Part shown: positions 19,593-27,888 of the stretch, one piece after another
Numbering within the stretch: position 1 is the first letter of the stretch
Layout: the number at the start of each line of letters is the position of its first letter
Source: Chloroflexota bacterium
Lineage (GTDB): Bacteria > Chloroflexota > Anaerolineae > Caldilineales > Caldilineaceae
Direction: 5' to 3'
Length of the DNA stretch: 64,000 nt
Assembly: GCA_016861025.1 (NCBI GenBank)
Contig: BOKO01000004.1
Location: 248,001 to 312,000, forward strand
Notes under the pieces: generated by a model
Database searches by the model: none
What the model was told of the DNA's origin: nothing
What the model saw: only the letters and a program-made list of their open reading frames with translations
Position numbers and translations under genes: made by a program

Positions 19593-19698
19593 GCGGCGCC
19601 TCCCGGCCAGCGACGAAGCGCGACATCAGATCGAAGAGATAGCCGTCTTCGATCAGCTTGCGAAAATTCTGAATGCCGATGGGCAGTGGTTTGAGCAT
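19585..19698 (-). CDS. 37-codon ORF resembling the N-terminus of AAA-ATPase-like/PD-(D/E)XK proteins
   Basis: The frame opens at ATG 19698 behind GAGGAG, the latter overlapping the stop region of the HPr-kinase-like gene, and closes by overlapping the GTG of the next gene. The first part, KPLPIGIQNFRKLIEDGYLF, matches the characteristic start of the AAA-ATPase-like family fused to PD-(D/E)XK nucleases, but the sequence then departs and stops. It is either a remnant left after deletion or a genuine short peptide in a cluster that also encodes a PqqD-like protein. The strong binding site and tight coupling argue that it is translated. The remnant reading is more economical. Confidence 0.55.
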   Translation of the reverse strand: MLKPLPIGIQNFRKLIEDGYLFDLMSRFVAGREAPRA

Positions 19699-19710
19699 AA
19701 ATGTATCTCC

Positions 19711-20820
19711 TCACCTGGAACACATCATCGCCGGTTGGCTTTCCAACAGTGCGTGAATTGCCTGGCTGTTGTGCGCCGGCTCCAGCGCCAGGTCGAGCTG
19801 ATAACAGGGTAGCATTCGCACCAGGTTGGCGGTGAAGCGATAGTTGTCCGCCTCGGCGCCGGGCAGCCAGATTACGGTGCTCGGTCCAAGCACGCGGAAC
19901 ACCTCTGGGCTGCGCGCCGACGTCAGCCGCGGCTGCTGCAAATGCGCAATACGTGGAGTGATCAGTGCACGCACGGGAAAGCGCTGGATCATGCGCGGCG
20001 CATAGGTGGGATGGAGAAACGCCAGGCTCTTGCCCGCCTTGTAATTGTCGTCCCATCCCCGGATCAGCGCATGAAAGGCAGGGAAGCGCTCCAGCATGTC
20101 GGCTTTCAACTTTGCCGAATTGAAGAGCGCAAACGCTTCGACTTGAGGAGACAGGCGCACCAGACACTTGTCGTCGCTGAGATAGCGCAGCGCGGAAGTG
20201 TGGCCATTGTTCTGTTCCAGCAGCGCCAGCGCCGTGGTGGATTTGCCCACGCCGCTATTGCCCACCAACAGCACGCCGCCCTGCTCTGTGCCAACTGCTG
20301 CAGCGTGAACCATCTGCCAGCCGAACTCGCGCAACGCCCAGTGAAAGAGTGTTTGCACCGGCGCTGCGCGCTCGTAGATGGAAAGTTCCAACGCGTCCCG
20401 GCACCAGAAATAGCCCTGGCGCGTGGCATTCTCATAGCCATAGAGCAGCCCGTCGAAAGGCGCGTACACCAGCGAACAGCCATCGCCATGCGCCACCGCC
20501 CGTTGTCCATAGCGATGATAGTCGGCCGAGGTGAAGGGCGGCGGCGGTGGCCGCACGCCCGTCTCGGCGCCGTCCCACAAATAAAAGGTGACGTGCGATG
20601 AGTTCACGTCCCCGGCGCACATCAGATGAGTCAGAGCAGGCAGGAACATTTGGGCAAGCACATTGCCTGCAATGCGCAGTTCGATGACAGTTTCACCGAT
20701 CTGCAAGCGGTAGGCGCGCGCCCTGTCTGTCACATCTTGCCAGGCGCTTGCCAGAGCCTGCTCATAAGTGGAGAGAGTCATCATGGATACCGTCTGACGC
20801 ATGATTAGGCCGCCGATCAT
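19711..20820 (-). CDS. HPr kinase/phosphorylase-like protein (HprK-related kinase)
   Basis: The 369-residue protein starts at ATG 20820, sharing ATGA with the stop of the upstream gene. The C-terminal half is HprK-like: VHAAAVG, then a P-loop GNSGVGKST at residues 187-195, and SDDKCL near 215 for metal binding. The N-terminal 170 residues are unlike classical HprK. No HPr or PTS gene is nearby. HprK-related kinases of this form occur with PqqD-like and nucleotidyltransferase-like proteins in exopolysaccharide and ribosomal-peptide clusters, where the substrate is usually unknown. Here it most likely phosphorylates a peptide, sugar or carrier used by the cluster. Confidence 0.82.
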   Translation of the reverse strand: MIGGLIMRQTVSMMTLSTYEQALASAWQDVTDRARAYRLQIGETVIELRIAGNVLAQMFLPALTHLMCAGDVNSSHVTFYLWDGAETGVRPPPPPFTSADYHRYGQRAVAHGDGCSLVYAPFDGLLYGYENATRQGYFWCRDALELSIYERAAPVQTLFHWALREFGWQMVHAAAVGTEQGGVLLVGNSGVGKSTTALALLEQNNGHTSALRYLSDDKCLVRLSPQVEAFALFNSAKLKADMLERFPAFHALIRGWDDNYKAGKSLAFLHPTYAPRMIQRFPVRALITPRIAHLQQPRLTSARSPEVFRVLGPSTVIWLPGAEADNYRFTANLVRMLPCYQLDLALEPAHNSQAIHALLESQPAMMCSR

Positions 20821-22001
20821 ATATTTCCGGTCGCTGAGTTGGCGGCGTGACGCAGCCGCATCGTCCAGTCGCTGCGCCCGTAGCGCGCCGCCAGCCAGGC
20901 GGCGTCGGGCCAGATCGTATGTTTGACCAGGCGCAAGCTATCGCGCTTGCGATCGGTTGCGCAGAGCAGATAGAAGAAGCGGCGTCGGTTGGCGGACAAT
21001 TGCTGTCCCTCGACGATTGCCTGGGGCGACACGAATTTTTCCAGGGCGCACCGCTGCCAACCCTGCGGCGCCAGCCGCTGGATCACCTCAGGCAGGGGCG
21101 GCAGGTCAAAGATGCGCTGCGTCAGCTCCAGGGTGAGGCCGACAGCAGTCGCCACGCGCCAGGCTGTTGCGCGTTGGCTGACGAGCGCCCAATCCAGCGG
21201 CTGCTGGCTGAAAAGCGCAACATCGACCAGGCAGCGTAACACATTCTTCGTCATCTGGTGGTTGATGCTGGCATGAACGGCGAGTTGGAGCAGCGCGTCT
21301 TCGGGCGCCAACAGATAGACCGGGCGATCCACCAACCGTCCCTTCACCAGCCGGCTGCGTACGCCAGCCCGGTCGACCACAGTCGTATGCGCCAGCCATT
21401 CGCCGGGGAAGACGCCCCAATGCAGCTCCACCAGCCCTTGTCCAGGGCGACCAGCCAGCATCTGCACCTCGCCGTCGGTTTGCTGCGTCAGCGCGTGGGG
21501 GCGGCGCTCCTGCTCGTGCATCTGATAGCCGAGATCAGTCAGCGTCGCAATTGCTGCGGGCATTTCAGCGTGCGTCACCCACAGGTCGATGTCACCCATC
21601 ATGCGACAGGCTGGCGAGGGATAGAGCGTGTGCGCCAGCGCCGCGCCCTTGAAAACGACCGGACAAATGCCGACGACAGCCAGGGCGTCGAGGAGTTGAC
21701 GCAGTTCGGCAATGCGTTGCATCGACAGCAGTACAGCCTGGCGATAGATCGCGCGCAGCAGCTCGACAACATCTGCTGGCAGGTCGGCTGCAAATGGCTG
21801 CACAGCGACATACAGCAGCGAAGCTACGCTATGCTGCTGCGCTTTGCCGATCAATCGACGCCATTTCGTTTCTGTCAGAGTCGCCAGCTGCGCCTTGTAC
21901 GCGGCGGCTATGTTCGGCAGCACAATAGCAGGCCACAGGTTTTCCGCAGTCATCACCCGATGCACGACATGTTTTCCCTTACTACTGCGTAAGTTTACCA
22001 T
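20817..22001 (-). CDS. NTP_transf_5 family nucleotidyltransferase-like protein
   Basis: The 394-residue protein has the family core VVFKGAALAHTLY followed by R-x3-GDIDLWV, with Asp137 and Asp139 as the expected metal ligands, and an all-helical C-terminal half. It starts at ATG 22001, with ATG 21953 as an alternative. The HprK-like gene begins inside its stop codon (ATGA). It is divergent from the ABC exporter. The family is tied to RiPP and polysaccharide clusters and is thought to transfer a nucleotide or phosphate group; the substrate here is unknown. It is the intact paralog of the degenerate protein at 16109-17230. Confidence 0.8.
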   Translation of the reverse strand: MVNLRSSKGKHVVHRVMTAENLWPAIVLPNIAAAYKAQLATLTETKWRRLIGKAQQHSVASLLYVAVQPFAADLPADVVELLRAIYRQAVLLSMQRIAELRQLLDALAVVGICPVVFKGAALAHTLYPSPACRMMGDIDLWVTHAEMPAAIATLTDLGYQMHEQERRPHALTQQTDGEVQMLAGRPGQGLVELHWGVFPGEWLAHTTVVDRAGVRSRLVKGRLVDRPVYLLAPEDALLQLAVHASINHQMTKNVLRCLVDVALFSQQPLDWALVSQRATAWRVATAVGLTLELTQRIFDLPPLPEVIQRLAPQGWQRCALEKFVSPQAIVEGQQLSANRRRFFYLLCATDRKRDSLRLVKHTIWPDAAWLAARYGRSDWTMRLRHAANSATGNI

Positions 22002-22015
22002 TTGGAGGCAACTGC

Positions 22016-22021
22016 ATTATA
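22016..22021 (-). promoter_or_regulatory. candidate -10 element for the 22001-to-15248 operon
   Basis: The minus strand reads TATAAT here, 14 bases before the ATG at 22001. No good -35 hexamer is seen at the usual distance. The divergent gap to the exporter is only 112 bases, so both transcripts must start within it. Confidence 0.35.
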
Positions 22022-22113
22022 TCACATCACTCATGGTAGAATCGTGCTATGCAAAGAATTGGAACTACGGCTAGTTCACTGCCGGTCGATCCATCCCACG
22101 AGAAGGTAGTGCA

Positions 22114-23958
22114 ATGAATGTATACGGCGGGCGGCGGCGCACGTATGCAGCGCAGGTGACATCACGCGAACGGCTGGCGCAGGTGCGCTATATCCCGCGC
22201 ACGCTCAAACTGGTCTGGGACGCCGCGCCGCTGTGGACAGCAATCTCGCTGTTGATTCTGGTGGTGCAGGGGCTGTTGCCGGTCGCCACCGTCTACCTGA
22301 CGCGCAACGTCGTCAACGCGTTGGTCGATGTGATCGAAAGCCAGGGCGACCCGGCAGTGTGGGCGCCAGCGGTGACCACGATTGTGCTGATGGGCCTGGT
22401 GATGTTGACCAACGGCGTGCTGGGCAGCGTCAACAGCTACATTCGCGCCGCGCTGAGCGAGCAGGTGCGCGACCAACTGCATGGGCTGATCCACGCCAAG
22501 GCGTTGTCGCTCGACCTGCAGTTCTTCGAGTCGCCCACCTACTACGACCAACTGCAGCGCGCCAGCATCGACGCCATCGACCGCCCGATCGGGCTGCTCG
22601 ACAGCGTGAGCAAACTGTTGCAGAACACCATCACGCTGGCGGCCATGGCGGGTGTTCTGCTGACCTTTGCCTGGTGGCTGCCGCTTGTGCTGCTGGTGGG
22701 GACGCTCCCTGCGCTCTGGGTGACGGTGAAGGCAACGGTCGATTTTCATCGCTGGCGACGGCGCAATACGCTCAATGAGCGACGTCTGGCATATTACAAT
22801 CGCATCTTAATCAATGACGAGGCCGCGCCGGAGGTGCGTCTTTTCAACCTGGGCGACCACTTTGCCGGCGCGTACACAACGCTGCGCGGCCGCCTACGCA
22901 CGGAACGGCTGCGGTTGCAACGTAACCAGACCATCGGACAGATTGGCGCCGTGCTGACCGGGCTGCTCACGATGGCGGTGGCGCTGATCTGGATCGCATG
23001 GCAGGCGCTGCAAGGTCTCTATAACCTGGGCGATATGGCGATGCTCTTTCAGGCGATGTCGCAAGGACAGCAGTTGATGCAGAATCTGCTCAACGGCGTG
23101 GGCGAAATCTATCGCAACCTGGTTTTCTTGGAAGACCTCTTCACCTTTTTAGAACTGGAGCCGCTCACCACCGACCCAGTCGCACCAGCCGCCGTCCCCG
23201 CCGGGCTGCAGCAGAGCATCGAACTGCGTGATCTCACCTTCCAATATCCGTACAGCGACCGCGTCGCGCTCAACAACTTCAGCCTCTCGATCCCGGCCGG
23301 CCAGATCGTCGCCATCGTTGGTGAGAACGGCGCCGGCAAGAGCACGCTGCTCAAGCTGCTCTGCCGCTTCTATGACCCGCAGGCGGGTGTCATCACGTGG
23401 GATGGCGTCGATCTGCGCGCCTTCCGCCAACAGGATTTGCGGCGGCGCATCAGCGTGCTCTTTCAGCAGCCGTTGCCCTATCACGAGACTGTGACCGCCA
23501 ACATTGCCTTTGGCGACATCACCCGCGCCCCCAATCACCCTCAGATCGAAGCGGCGGCCGCCGCCGCTGGCGCAGTGGAGATCATCGGCAAGCTGCCGGA
23601 AGGCTACGACACGGTGCTCGGCAAGTGGTTCGGCTATACGCAGTTGAGCACCGGCGAATGGCAACGGCTGGCGCTGGCGCGCGCCTTCGTGCGTGACGCC
23701 GACCTGGTGATCCTCGACGAGCCAACCAGCGCCATGGATTCGTGGGCGGAGAACGAGTGGATGAGCCGTTTCCGCGATCTGATCGCCGGACGCACGGCAG
23801 TGATCATCACCCACCGTTTCACCACCGCCATGCAAGCCGACATCATCCATGTCATGCACGAAGGGCGCATTGTCGAGTCGGGCACACATGCCGAGCTGGT
23901 GGCGCGCGGCGGGCGCTATGCTTTTTCGTGGCGGCAGCAGATGCCGTTTCCTGCATGA
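22114..23958 (+). CDS. ABC exporter (membrane and ATPase domains fused)
   Basis: The 614-residue half-transporter starts at ATG 22114 behind AGAAGG. Residues 30-320 form the six-helix exporter domain; the nucleotide-binding domain follows with Walker A GENGAGKST (about 403-411), the signature LSTGEWQR and Walker B LVILDEPTS, then the H-loop ITHRF. There is no N-terminal C39 peptidase, so it would not cleave a double-glycine leader. As the only plus-strand gene between two minus-strand biosynthetic blocks it probably exports or flips the lipid-linked or peptide product. The substrate is inferred from context. Confidence 0.9.
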   Translation: MNVYGGRRRTYAAQVTSRERLAQVRYIPRTLKLVWDAAPLWTAISLLILVVQGLLPVATVYLTRNVVNALVDVIESQGDPAVWAPAVTTIVLMGLVMLTNGVLGSVNSYIRAALSEQVRDQLHGLIHAKALSLDLQFFESPTYYDQLQRASIDAIDRPIGLLDSVSKLLQNTITLAAMAGVLLTFAWWLPLVLLVGTLPALWVTVKATVDFHRWRRRNTLNERRLAYYNRILINDEAAPEVRLFNLGDHFAGAYTTLRGRLRTERLRLQRNQTIGQIGAVLTGLLTMAVALIWIAWQALQGLYNLGDMAMLFQAMSQGQQLMQNLLNGVGEIYRNLVFLEDLFTFLELEPLTTDPVAPAAVPAGLQQSIELRDLTFQYPYSDRVALNNFSLSIPAGQIVAIVGENGAGKSTLLKLLCRFYDPQAGVITWDGVDLRAFRQQDLRRRISVLFQQPLPYHETVTANIAFGDITRAPNHPQIEAAAAAAGAVEIIGKLPEGYDTVLGKWFGYTQLSTGEWQRLALARAFVRDADLVILDEPTSAMDSWAENEWMSRFRDLIAGRTAVIITHRFTTAMQADIIHVMHEGRIVESGTHAELVARGGRYAFSWRQQMPFPA

Positions 23959-24041
23959 TGTGGCGCCGCTCGAAAGTACAGCCGATCCGGTGGTGGCGCT
24001 GCGCGCGTATCTGGCAAAGCGTCCGGGGGAAGAAGTATGAG

Positions 24042-25862
24042 CTATCGGGCGCGCCCGCTCCGCCATGTCAGATTGGGATTGACGAAGGGGTCATAGCTCG
24101 CCAACGCACCCCATTTAGCCCTTAAATAGTCTGCCTCCTGCGCCAGGCGAGCCTTCTGTTCTGGCGTTGCTTCCGGGCCGCGACTGGCGGAGTGGTGATG
24201 AATCAACTCGGCGAAGGGCGTGCAGACCAGCCAGTAGCCCGCCGCCCGCAGCTTCAGACAGAAGTCAATGTCGTTATAGGAGACAGCCAGCGCTTCGTCG
24301 AACCCACCGACCTGGACAAAGCACGTCCTGCGCGTAACCAGGCAGGCGCCCGTCAGAGCAGCAACGTTGCGAATTTGGGTATGCAAAGGGATACCGAAAC
24401 CATCCAGTTCGCTCTTCGGTTCAATAGGCAGATTCCGGATTCGCCCAGACTGCAACGTTACACCGAGGTGTTGCACCCGTCCGTCAGGATAGCGCAGCAG
24501 CGGCCCCGCCGCGCCGATCTCCGGCCGCAGGCAATGGCTGACCAGCTCGGCGAGCCATTCCGCCTGGGTGATGACGATGTCGTTATTGAGAAAGCAAAGC
24601 ACGTCGCCTGTGGCTTGGGCGACCGCAGCGTTGTTAAGCGCGGCGTAGTTGAACGCCCCTGGCTGGCGCAGCACACGTACATCCTCCTCTCTCGTCAACT
24701 CATGCAGATAGTCCAGCGTGGCCGGGTCGCAGCTGTCGTTGTCCACAATGAGCAGTTCGATGGCTGGGTACGCAGTGGCTTCCCGCACACCAGCTACGGC
24801 CACCCGCAGCAGATCTAGCCGGTCGCGGGTGGGGATGATCACGCTGACCTGGGGCGGCGGGTCGGACAGGCGGTAGCACACCCGGTGCAGGAAGGGCATG
24901 GCAGTGGTGGGTAGGACGTCCGCGGCGATGCCCTGGCGGGCGATGGCGTTGGCCACAGCCTGCCGAGAAGCCGCTGTCGCCACAGAGCGGGTTGCCTGGT
25001 CTTTGCCCAGGGCGGCCCCATGCTTGCGCCAGTGGTAAAGCGCATGGGGAATGTGATGGATGCGCGACGGAAGGGTGCGCTCGCTGACCCGCAGCAGCAG
25101 GTCGTAATCCTGCGCGCCCTCTAGCCCTTCCCGCAGGCCGCCGACTGCGCGCACGAGTTCGGCGCGCACCACAACCAGATGGTTGACGTAATTGTGGGCG
25201 CGCAGGAGGTCGGGACTCCACTCCGGTTTGAAGACCGGGTAAAGCGGGCGGCCCCGGGCATCTATGCGATCCTCGTCGCTATATATCAGGTCGGCGTCGG
25301 GTTGGGCAGCAAGCAGCGCCGCGACCTTGTAGAGCGCGCCCTCGGCCAATGCGTCGTCGTGATCGAGGAAAGCCACGAAATCGCCCGTCGCCAGCGCCAG
25401 CGCGCTGTTGGTTGCGGCGGAGACATGGCCGTTGGTCCTACGATAGATGACCCGGATGCGGGCATCGCGGCCTACGTATTTCTGCAGGATGCTGCGCATT
25501 TCGGCGTTGGTGGAGGCGTCGTCGGCGATGCACAACTCCCAGTGCGGATAGATCTGACCGAGCACCGAATCCAGGCAGGCGCGCAGCCAGCCGGGTTTGC
25601 TGTTGTAGACTGGCAGCAGCACGGAGATCAGCGGGGGATGGGACATCTGTGCTATATGTTGTCGGATTGCATGGCGGTCGTCGTCGGTGAGGCGTCGCGT
25701 GGCCAGCCAGTGCGAGTAGGAAAGTGGTGCAATCCTGTCCCGCAAACGCACAAGCAGACCGGTAATGCCTTCTTGTTGCCAGACCCGCCAGGCCCGCTGC
25801 CAGATCCGCTTGCGTTTCATTCCGGCAAGCCAACGCGTCGAGGAACGCCACAACCTGTTCAT
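24042..25862 (-). CDS. bimodular GT2 glycosyltransferase
   Basis: The 606-residue protein contains two GT-A domains. The first has LISVLLPVYNSKPGWL, CIADDASTN and FLDHDDAL; the second has VSVIIPTRDRLDLL, LLIVDNDSCD and FLNNDIV, with SYNDIDFCLKLRAAG near the end. Such tandem GT2 proteins are common in O-antigen-like and surface glycan loci. ATG 25862 shares ATGA with the stop of the preceding gene. It is the last gene of the acyl-sulfo-glycan block and converges with the ABC exporter, leaving an 83-base gap. Confidence 0.88.
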   Translation of the reverse strand: MNRLWRSSTRWLAGMKRKRIWQRAWRVWQQEGITGLLVRLRDRIAPLSYSHWLATRRLTDDDRHAIRQHIAQMSHPPLISVLLPVYNSKPGWLRACLDSVLGQIYPHWELCIADDASTNAEMRSILQKYVGRDARIRVIYRRTNGHVSAATNSALALATGDFVAFLDHDDALAEGALYKVAALLAAQPDADLIYSDEDRIDARGRPLYPVFKPEWSPDLLRAHNYVNHLVVVRAELVRAVGGLREGLEGAQDYDLLLRVSERTLPSRIHHIPHALYHWRKHGAALGKDQATRSVATAASRQAVANAIARQGIAADVLPTTAMPFLHRVCYRLSDPPPQVSVIIPTRDRLDLLRVAVAGVREATAYPAIELLIVDNDSCDPATLDYLHELTREEDVRVLRQPGAFNYAALNNAAVAQATGDVLCFLNNDIVITQAEWLAELVSHCLRPEIGAAGPLLRYPDGRVQHLGVTLQSGRIRNLPIEPKSELDGFGIPLHTQIRNVAALTGACLVTRRTCFVQVGGFDEALAVSYNDIDFCLKLRAAGYWLVCTPFAELIHHHSASRGPEATPEQKARLAQEADYLRAKWGALASYDPFVNPNLTWRSGRAR

Positions 25863-26908
25863 GCAGCGCTTTCTCCGCGATCGTCCTTTTCCCACAAAAC
25901 GCGCTGGCTGACGAAGTGACGAAGCAGACGAGGAATCTCCTCTGTGGCAAACTGCGCCTGCCGGCGAATGAGGGGATGTTCCTCCGCCGGCAGGGGAGGT
26001 GGTTGTCTGCCATTCATTTCAGCTTCTAACAGATCGGCGAAGTAGGGGCCATAGCGGCGCCGGCGGCGCAGAAAGGGTAGACGGGCTGACCGGAACACCG
26101 GATCGTTCCTCATGCGTCGGCGTAGACTGATATAAAGCTCGCGCGCCCGGTAATACAAGCCGCCCAGCAACAAGGCGCGACTCTTCTGCATGTCAAAGTA
26201 GCGTCGCTTGGCGATGAAGCTGATGCCGCCCAAATGGAAGAGATTGGGCGAATCGAGCACGACGAGATTGCACCCATGAGCTTGCAGTCCCAGGTTCAGC
26301 GCCTTGCCGGTGTCGAACCAATAACCTGCCATCCCGCGCTCTGCGCACCATATCTGCAACCATGGCGGTAAATTCACCCAGTCGCAGATTTGGAAGCCAA
26401 GCCCTGTACTCCGAATAAAGTCAGTGAGCAGGCGGTTATCGTAGACAGCAAAGAAACTTGTGCCTAACGGAAGCCCGACATGTGTGTAGCTATGTTCGCC
26501 CGTAGCGATATTAACGTGGGTCGGCACAACCTGATCTTCTGGCAACAGCCAAAATGGCGCGCCGGCGAAAACTCCGGCATATTCCAGGCGCAGAGACTCC
26601 AGGTTTTCCAAAAACGGTCCGCAGGCGAAGATGTCCGAATCTATGAAACAGAAGGCGTCTTCCCGGCAGATGGCCTGCAGGTAGTTCAGAACGTGGGTGT
26701 GGTAGAGCGGCTCAACTGTCGGCAGCGCCAGATACTCAAGCCTGGAGTCGCTGCGACAGTAGCCTCGCATCAAGCGCTGTTCTGCCGGAGAGCAGCCGTT
26801 GCTCACCAATCGAAATGCGTAAGGGGACCAATGCAGGAGGCTATCCACAAAAGGAAGCAGATAGTCAACCGATCCCGGCACATAAACGATGTGGAAGGTC
26901 AGCGGCAT
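25859..26908 (-). CDS. probable GT-A-fold glycosyltransferase
   Basis: The 349-residue protein starts at ATG 26908, five bases after the sulfotransferase stop. Near the middle it has AFCFIDSDIFACGPF, an acidic DxD motif in the setting of GT-A retaining enzymes, and TFHIVYVPGSVDYLLPFVDSLL at the start, which resembles the first strand and helix of a nucleotide-sugar fold. The LVSNGCSP and FDTGKALNLGLQAHG segments fit a conserved glycosyltransferase-like family, but I cannot name it. GC is low in its N-terminal half. Function is inferred from the DSD motif and neighbours. Confidence 0.6.
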   Translation of the reverse strand: MPLTFHIVYVPGSVDYLLPFVDSLLHWSPYAFRLVSNGCSPAEQRLMRGYCRSDSRLEYLALPTVEPLYHTHVLNYLQAICREDAFCFIDSDIFACGPFLENLESLRLEYAGVFAGAPFWLLPEDQVVPTHVNIATGEHSYTHVGLPLGTSFFAVYDNRLLTDFIRSTGLGFQICDWVNLPPWLQIWCAERGMAGYWFDTGKALNLGLQAHGCNLVVLDSPNLFHLGGISFIAKRRYFDMQKSRALLLGGLYYRARELYISLRRRMRNDPVFRSARLPFLRRRRRYGPYFADLLEAEMNGRQPPPLPAEEHPLIRRQAQFATEEIPRLLRHFVSQRVLWEKDDRGESAA

Positions 26909-26913
26909 GACAA

Positions 26914-27888
26914 TCAAACCTGTTTGCGGATATTGGCGTAAAGCTGCACCAGCAGAGGCATCTGTTTCACGATTTGTTTCGCTATCTCCGTGGCCGGATG
27001 CATGTGATAACGCATATGCGCGGCGATGCTGTACGTCCGCCGCGGCTTTGCCTGATAGCGCGCCCACTGCTGCTCGAACAACTCCTGGGCGTGGGCGTAG
27101 AGTTTCAGGTCATAGCGGTTCAGATCCTCCAGCCGCTCCACCACCTCTGGCGCAAGCTGATCCTGGTAGCGCATGGCCGGATCGGTGCGCTGGGGGTTGA
27201 CATTGGCCTGGGGCGGCAGCGCTGGGACCGGGATGCCCAACAAGTCGCCGATCAGCAGCAGCGATTCGGCGTAGCGCGCGGTGAGGCCGACGACCGCCAT
27301 CTCGTCCAGCCAGGCACGGGCGTTCATCGCCAGCAAGGGCAAATCGTCCTTATCTACCAGGAGAGGCACATTGTACGGGCGTAACAATGCATGTGTCCGC
27401 ATCTCCGGTGTGGTTTGCATAACCTGATCAAAAAAAGTCGTGTAATCTTTGCGGATGCCGAGAACGCGGGACTGTCCATTGCTGAAAACCTGGGAGAGGA
27501 GTCCGTCATCCAGGCATTTCTGCAGATCAATCCCTGCCAGGCTGCTAATCCGGTCACGATGCTCCGCCTTGAACCATTCTGGGCGCATTGCATGCACGTG
27601 CTGACGATAACCGAATAGTGATACTGCTCGTTCAACCGGATCACGCAACATCGTGATGACAAGCAGATGCGGACGCTGCAGCCATTCTAACAGGCTGCGG
27701 CCATGATGCCAGGCATGATAGCAGCGGAAGTCCCGAATGCTCCGGCTTGTTAGCTTCATGATCTGGGGCAGGTCCAGATCGAAATAGCCGCGGCCGTAGG
27801 CGCGGCGCAGCCAGTGCCCCAGCGCAACGCCGCCGGTTTTGGGCACGTGCATGAAGTAGAGCGTCGGCGGTTCAAAGCGCAGATGCAT
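26914..27888 (-). CDS. sulfotransferase (PAPS-dependent)
   Basis: The 324-residue protein begins at ATG 27888; an ATG at 27924 would give 12 more residues and a longer overlap with the upstream gene. The PAPS 5'-phosphosulfate loop is FMHVPKTGG near the start, and the 3'-phosphate-binding region is VITMLRDPVERAVSLFGY. These two motifs define cytosolic and Golgi-type carbohydrate sulfotransferases. It is one of five sulfotransferases in this operon and would transfer sulfate from PAPS to a glycan hydroxyl or amine. No PAPS synthesis genes are in the window. Confidence 0.82.
   Translation of the reverse strand: MHLRFEPPTLYFMHVPKTGGVALGHWLRRAYGRGYFDLDLPQIMKLTSRSIRDFRCYHAWHHGRSLLEWLQRPHLLVITMLRDPVERAVSLFGYRQHVHAMRPEWFKAEHRDRISSLAGIDLQKCLDDGLLSQVFSNGQSRVLGIRKDYTTFFDQVMQTTPEMRTHALLRPYNVPLLVDKDDLPLLAMNARAWLDEMAVVGLTARYAESLLLIGDLLGIPVPALPPQANVNPQRTDPAMRYQDQLAPEVVERLEDLNRYDLKLYAHAQELFEQQWARYQAKPRRTYSIAAHMRYHMHPATEIAKQIVKQMPLLVQLYANIRKQV

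Noticed and set aside
19711..20820. Classical HPr kinase of carbon catabolite control
   Set aside because: The N-terminal half does not match HprK, no HPr or PTS genes are nearby, and the gene sits in a glycan/PqqD context.
14665..23958. Complete lasso-peptide cluster
   Set aside because: The B2 peptidase and the asparagine-synthetase-like cyclase are missing, and no precursor is visible.
23849..24040. Short plus-strand frame after the ABC exporter
   Set aside because: It overlaps the exporter gene for most of its length; only the last 27 codons are outside, with no start of their own.
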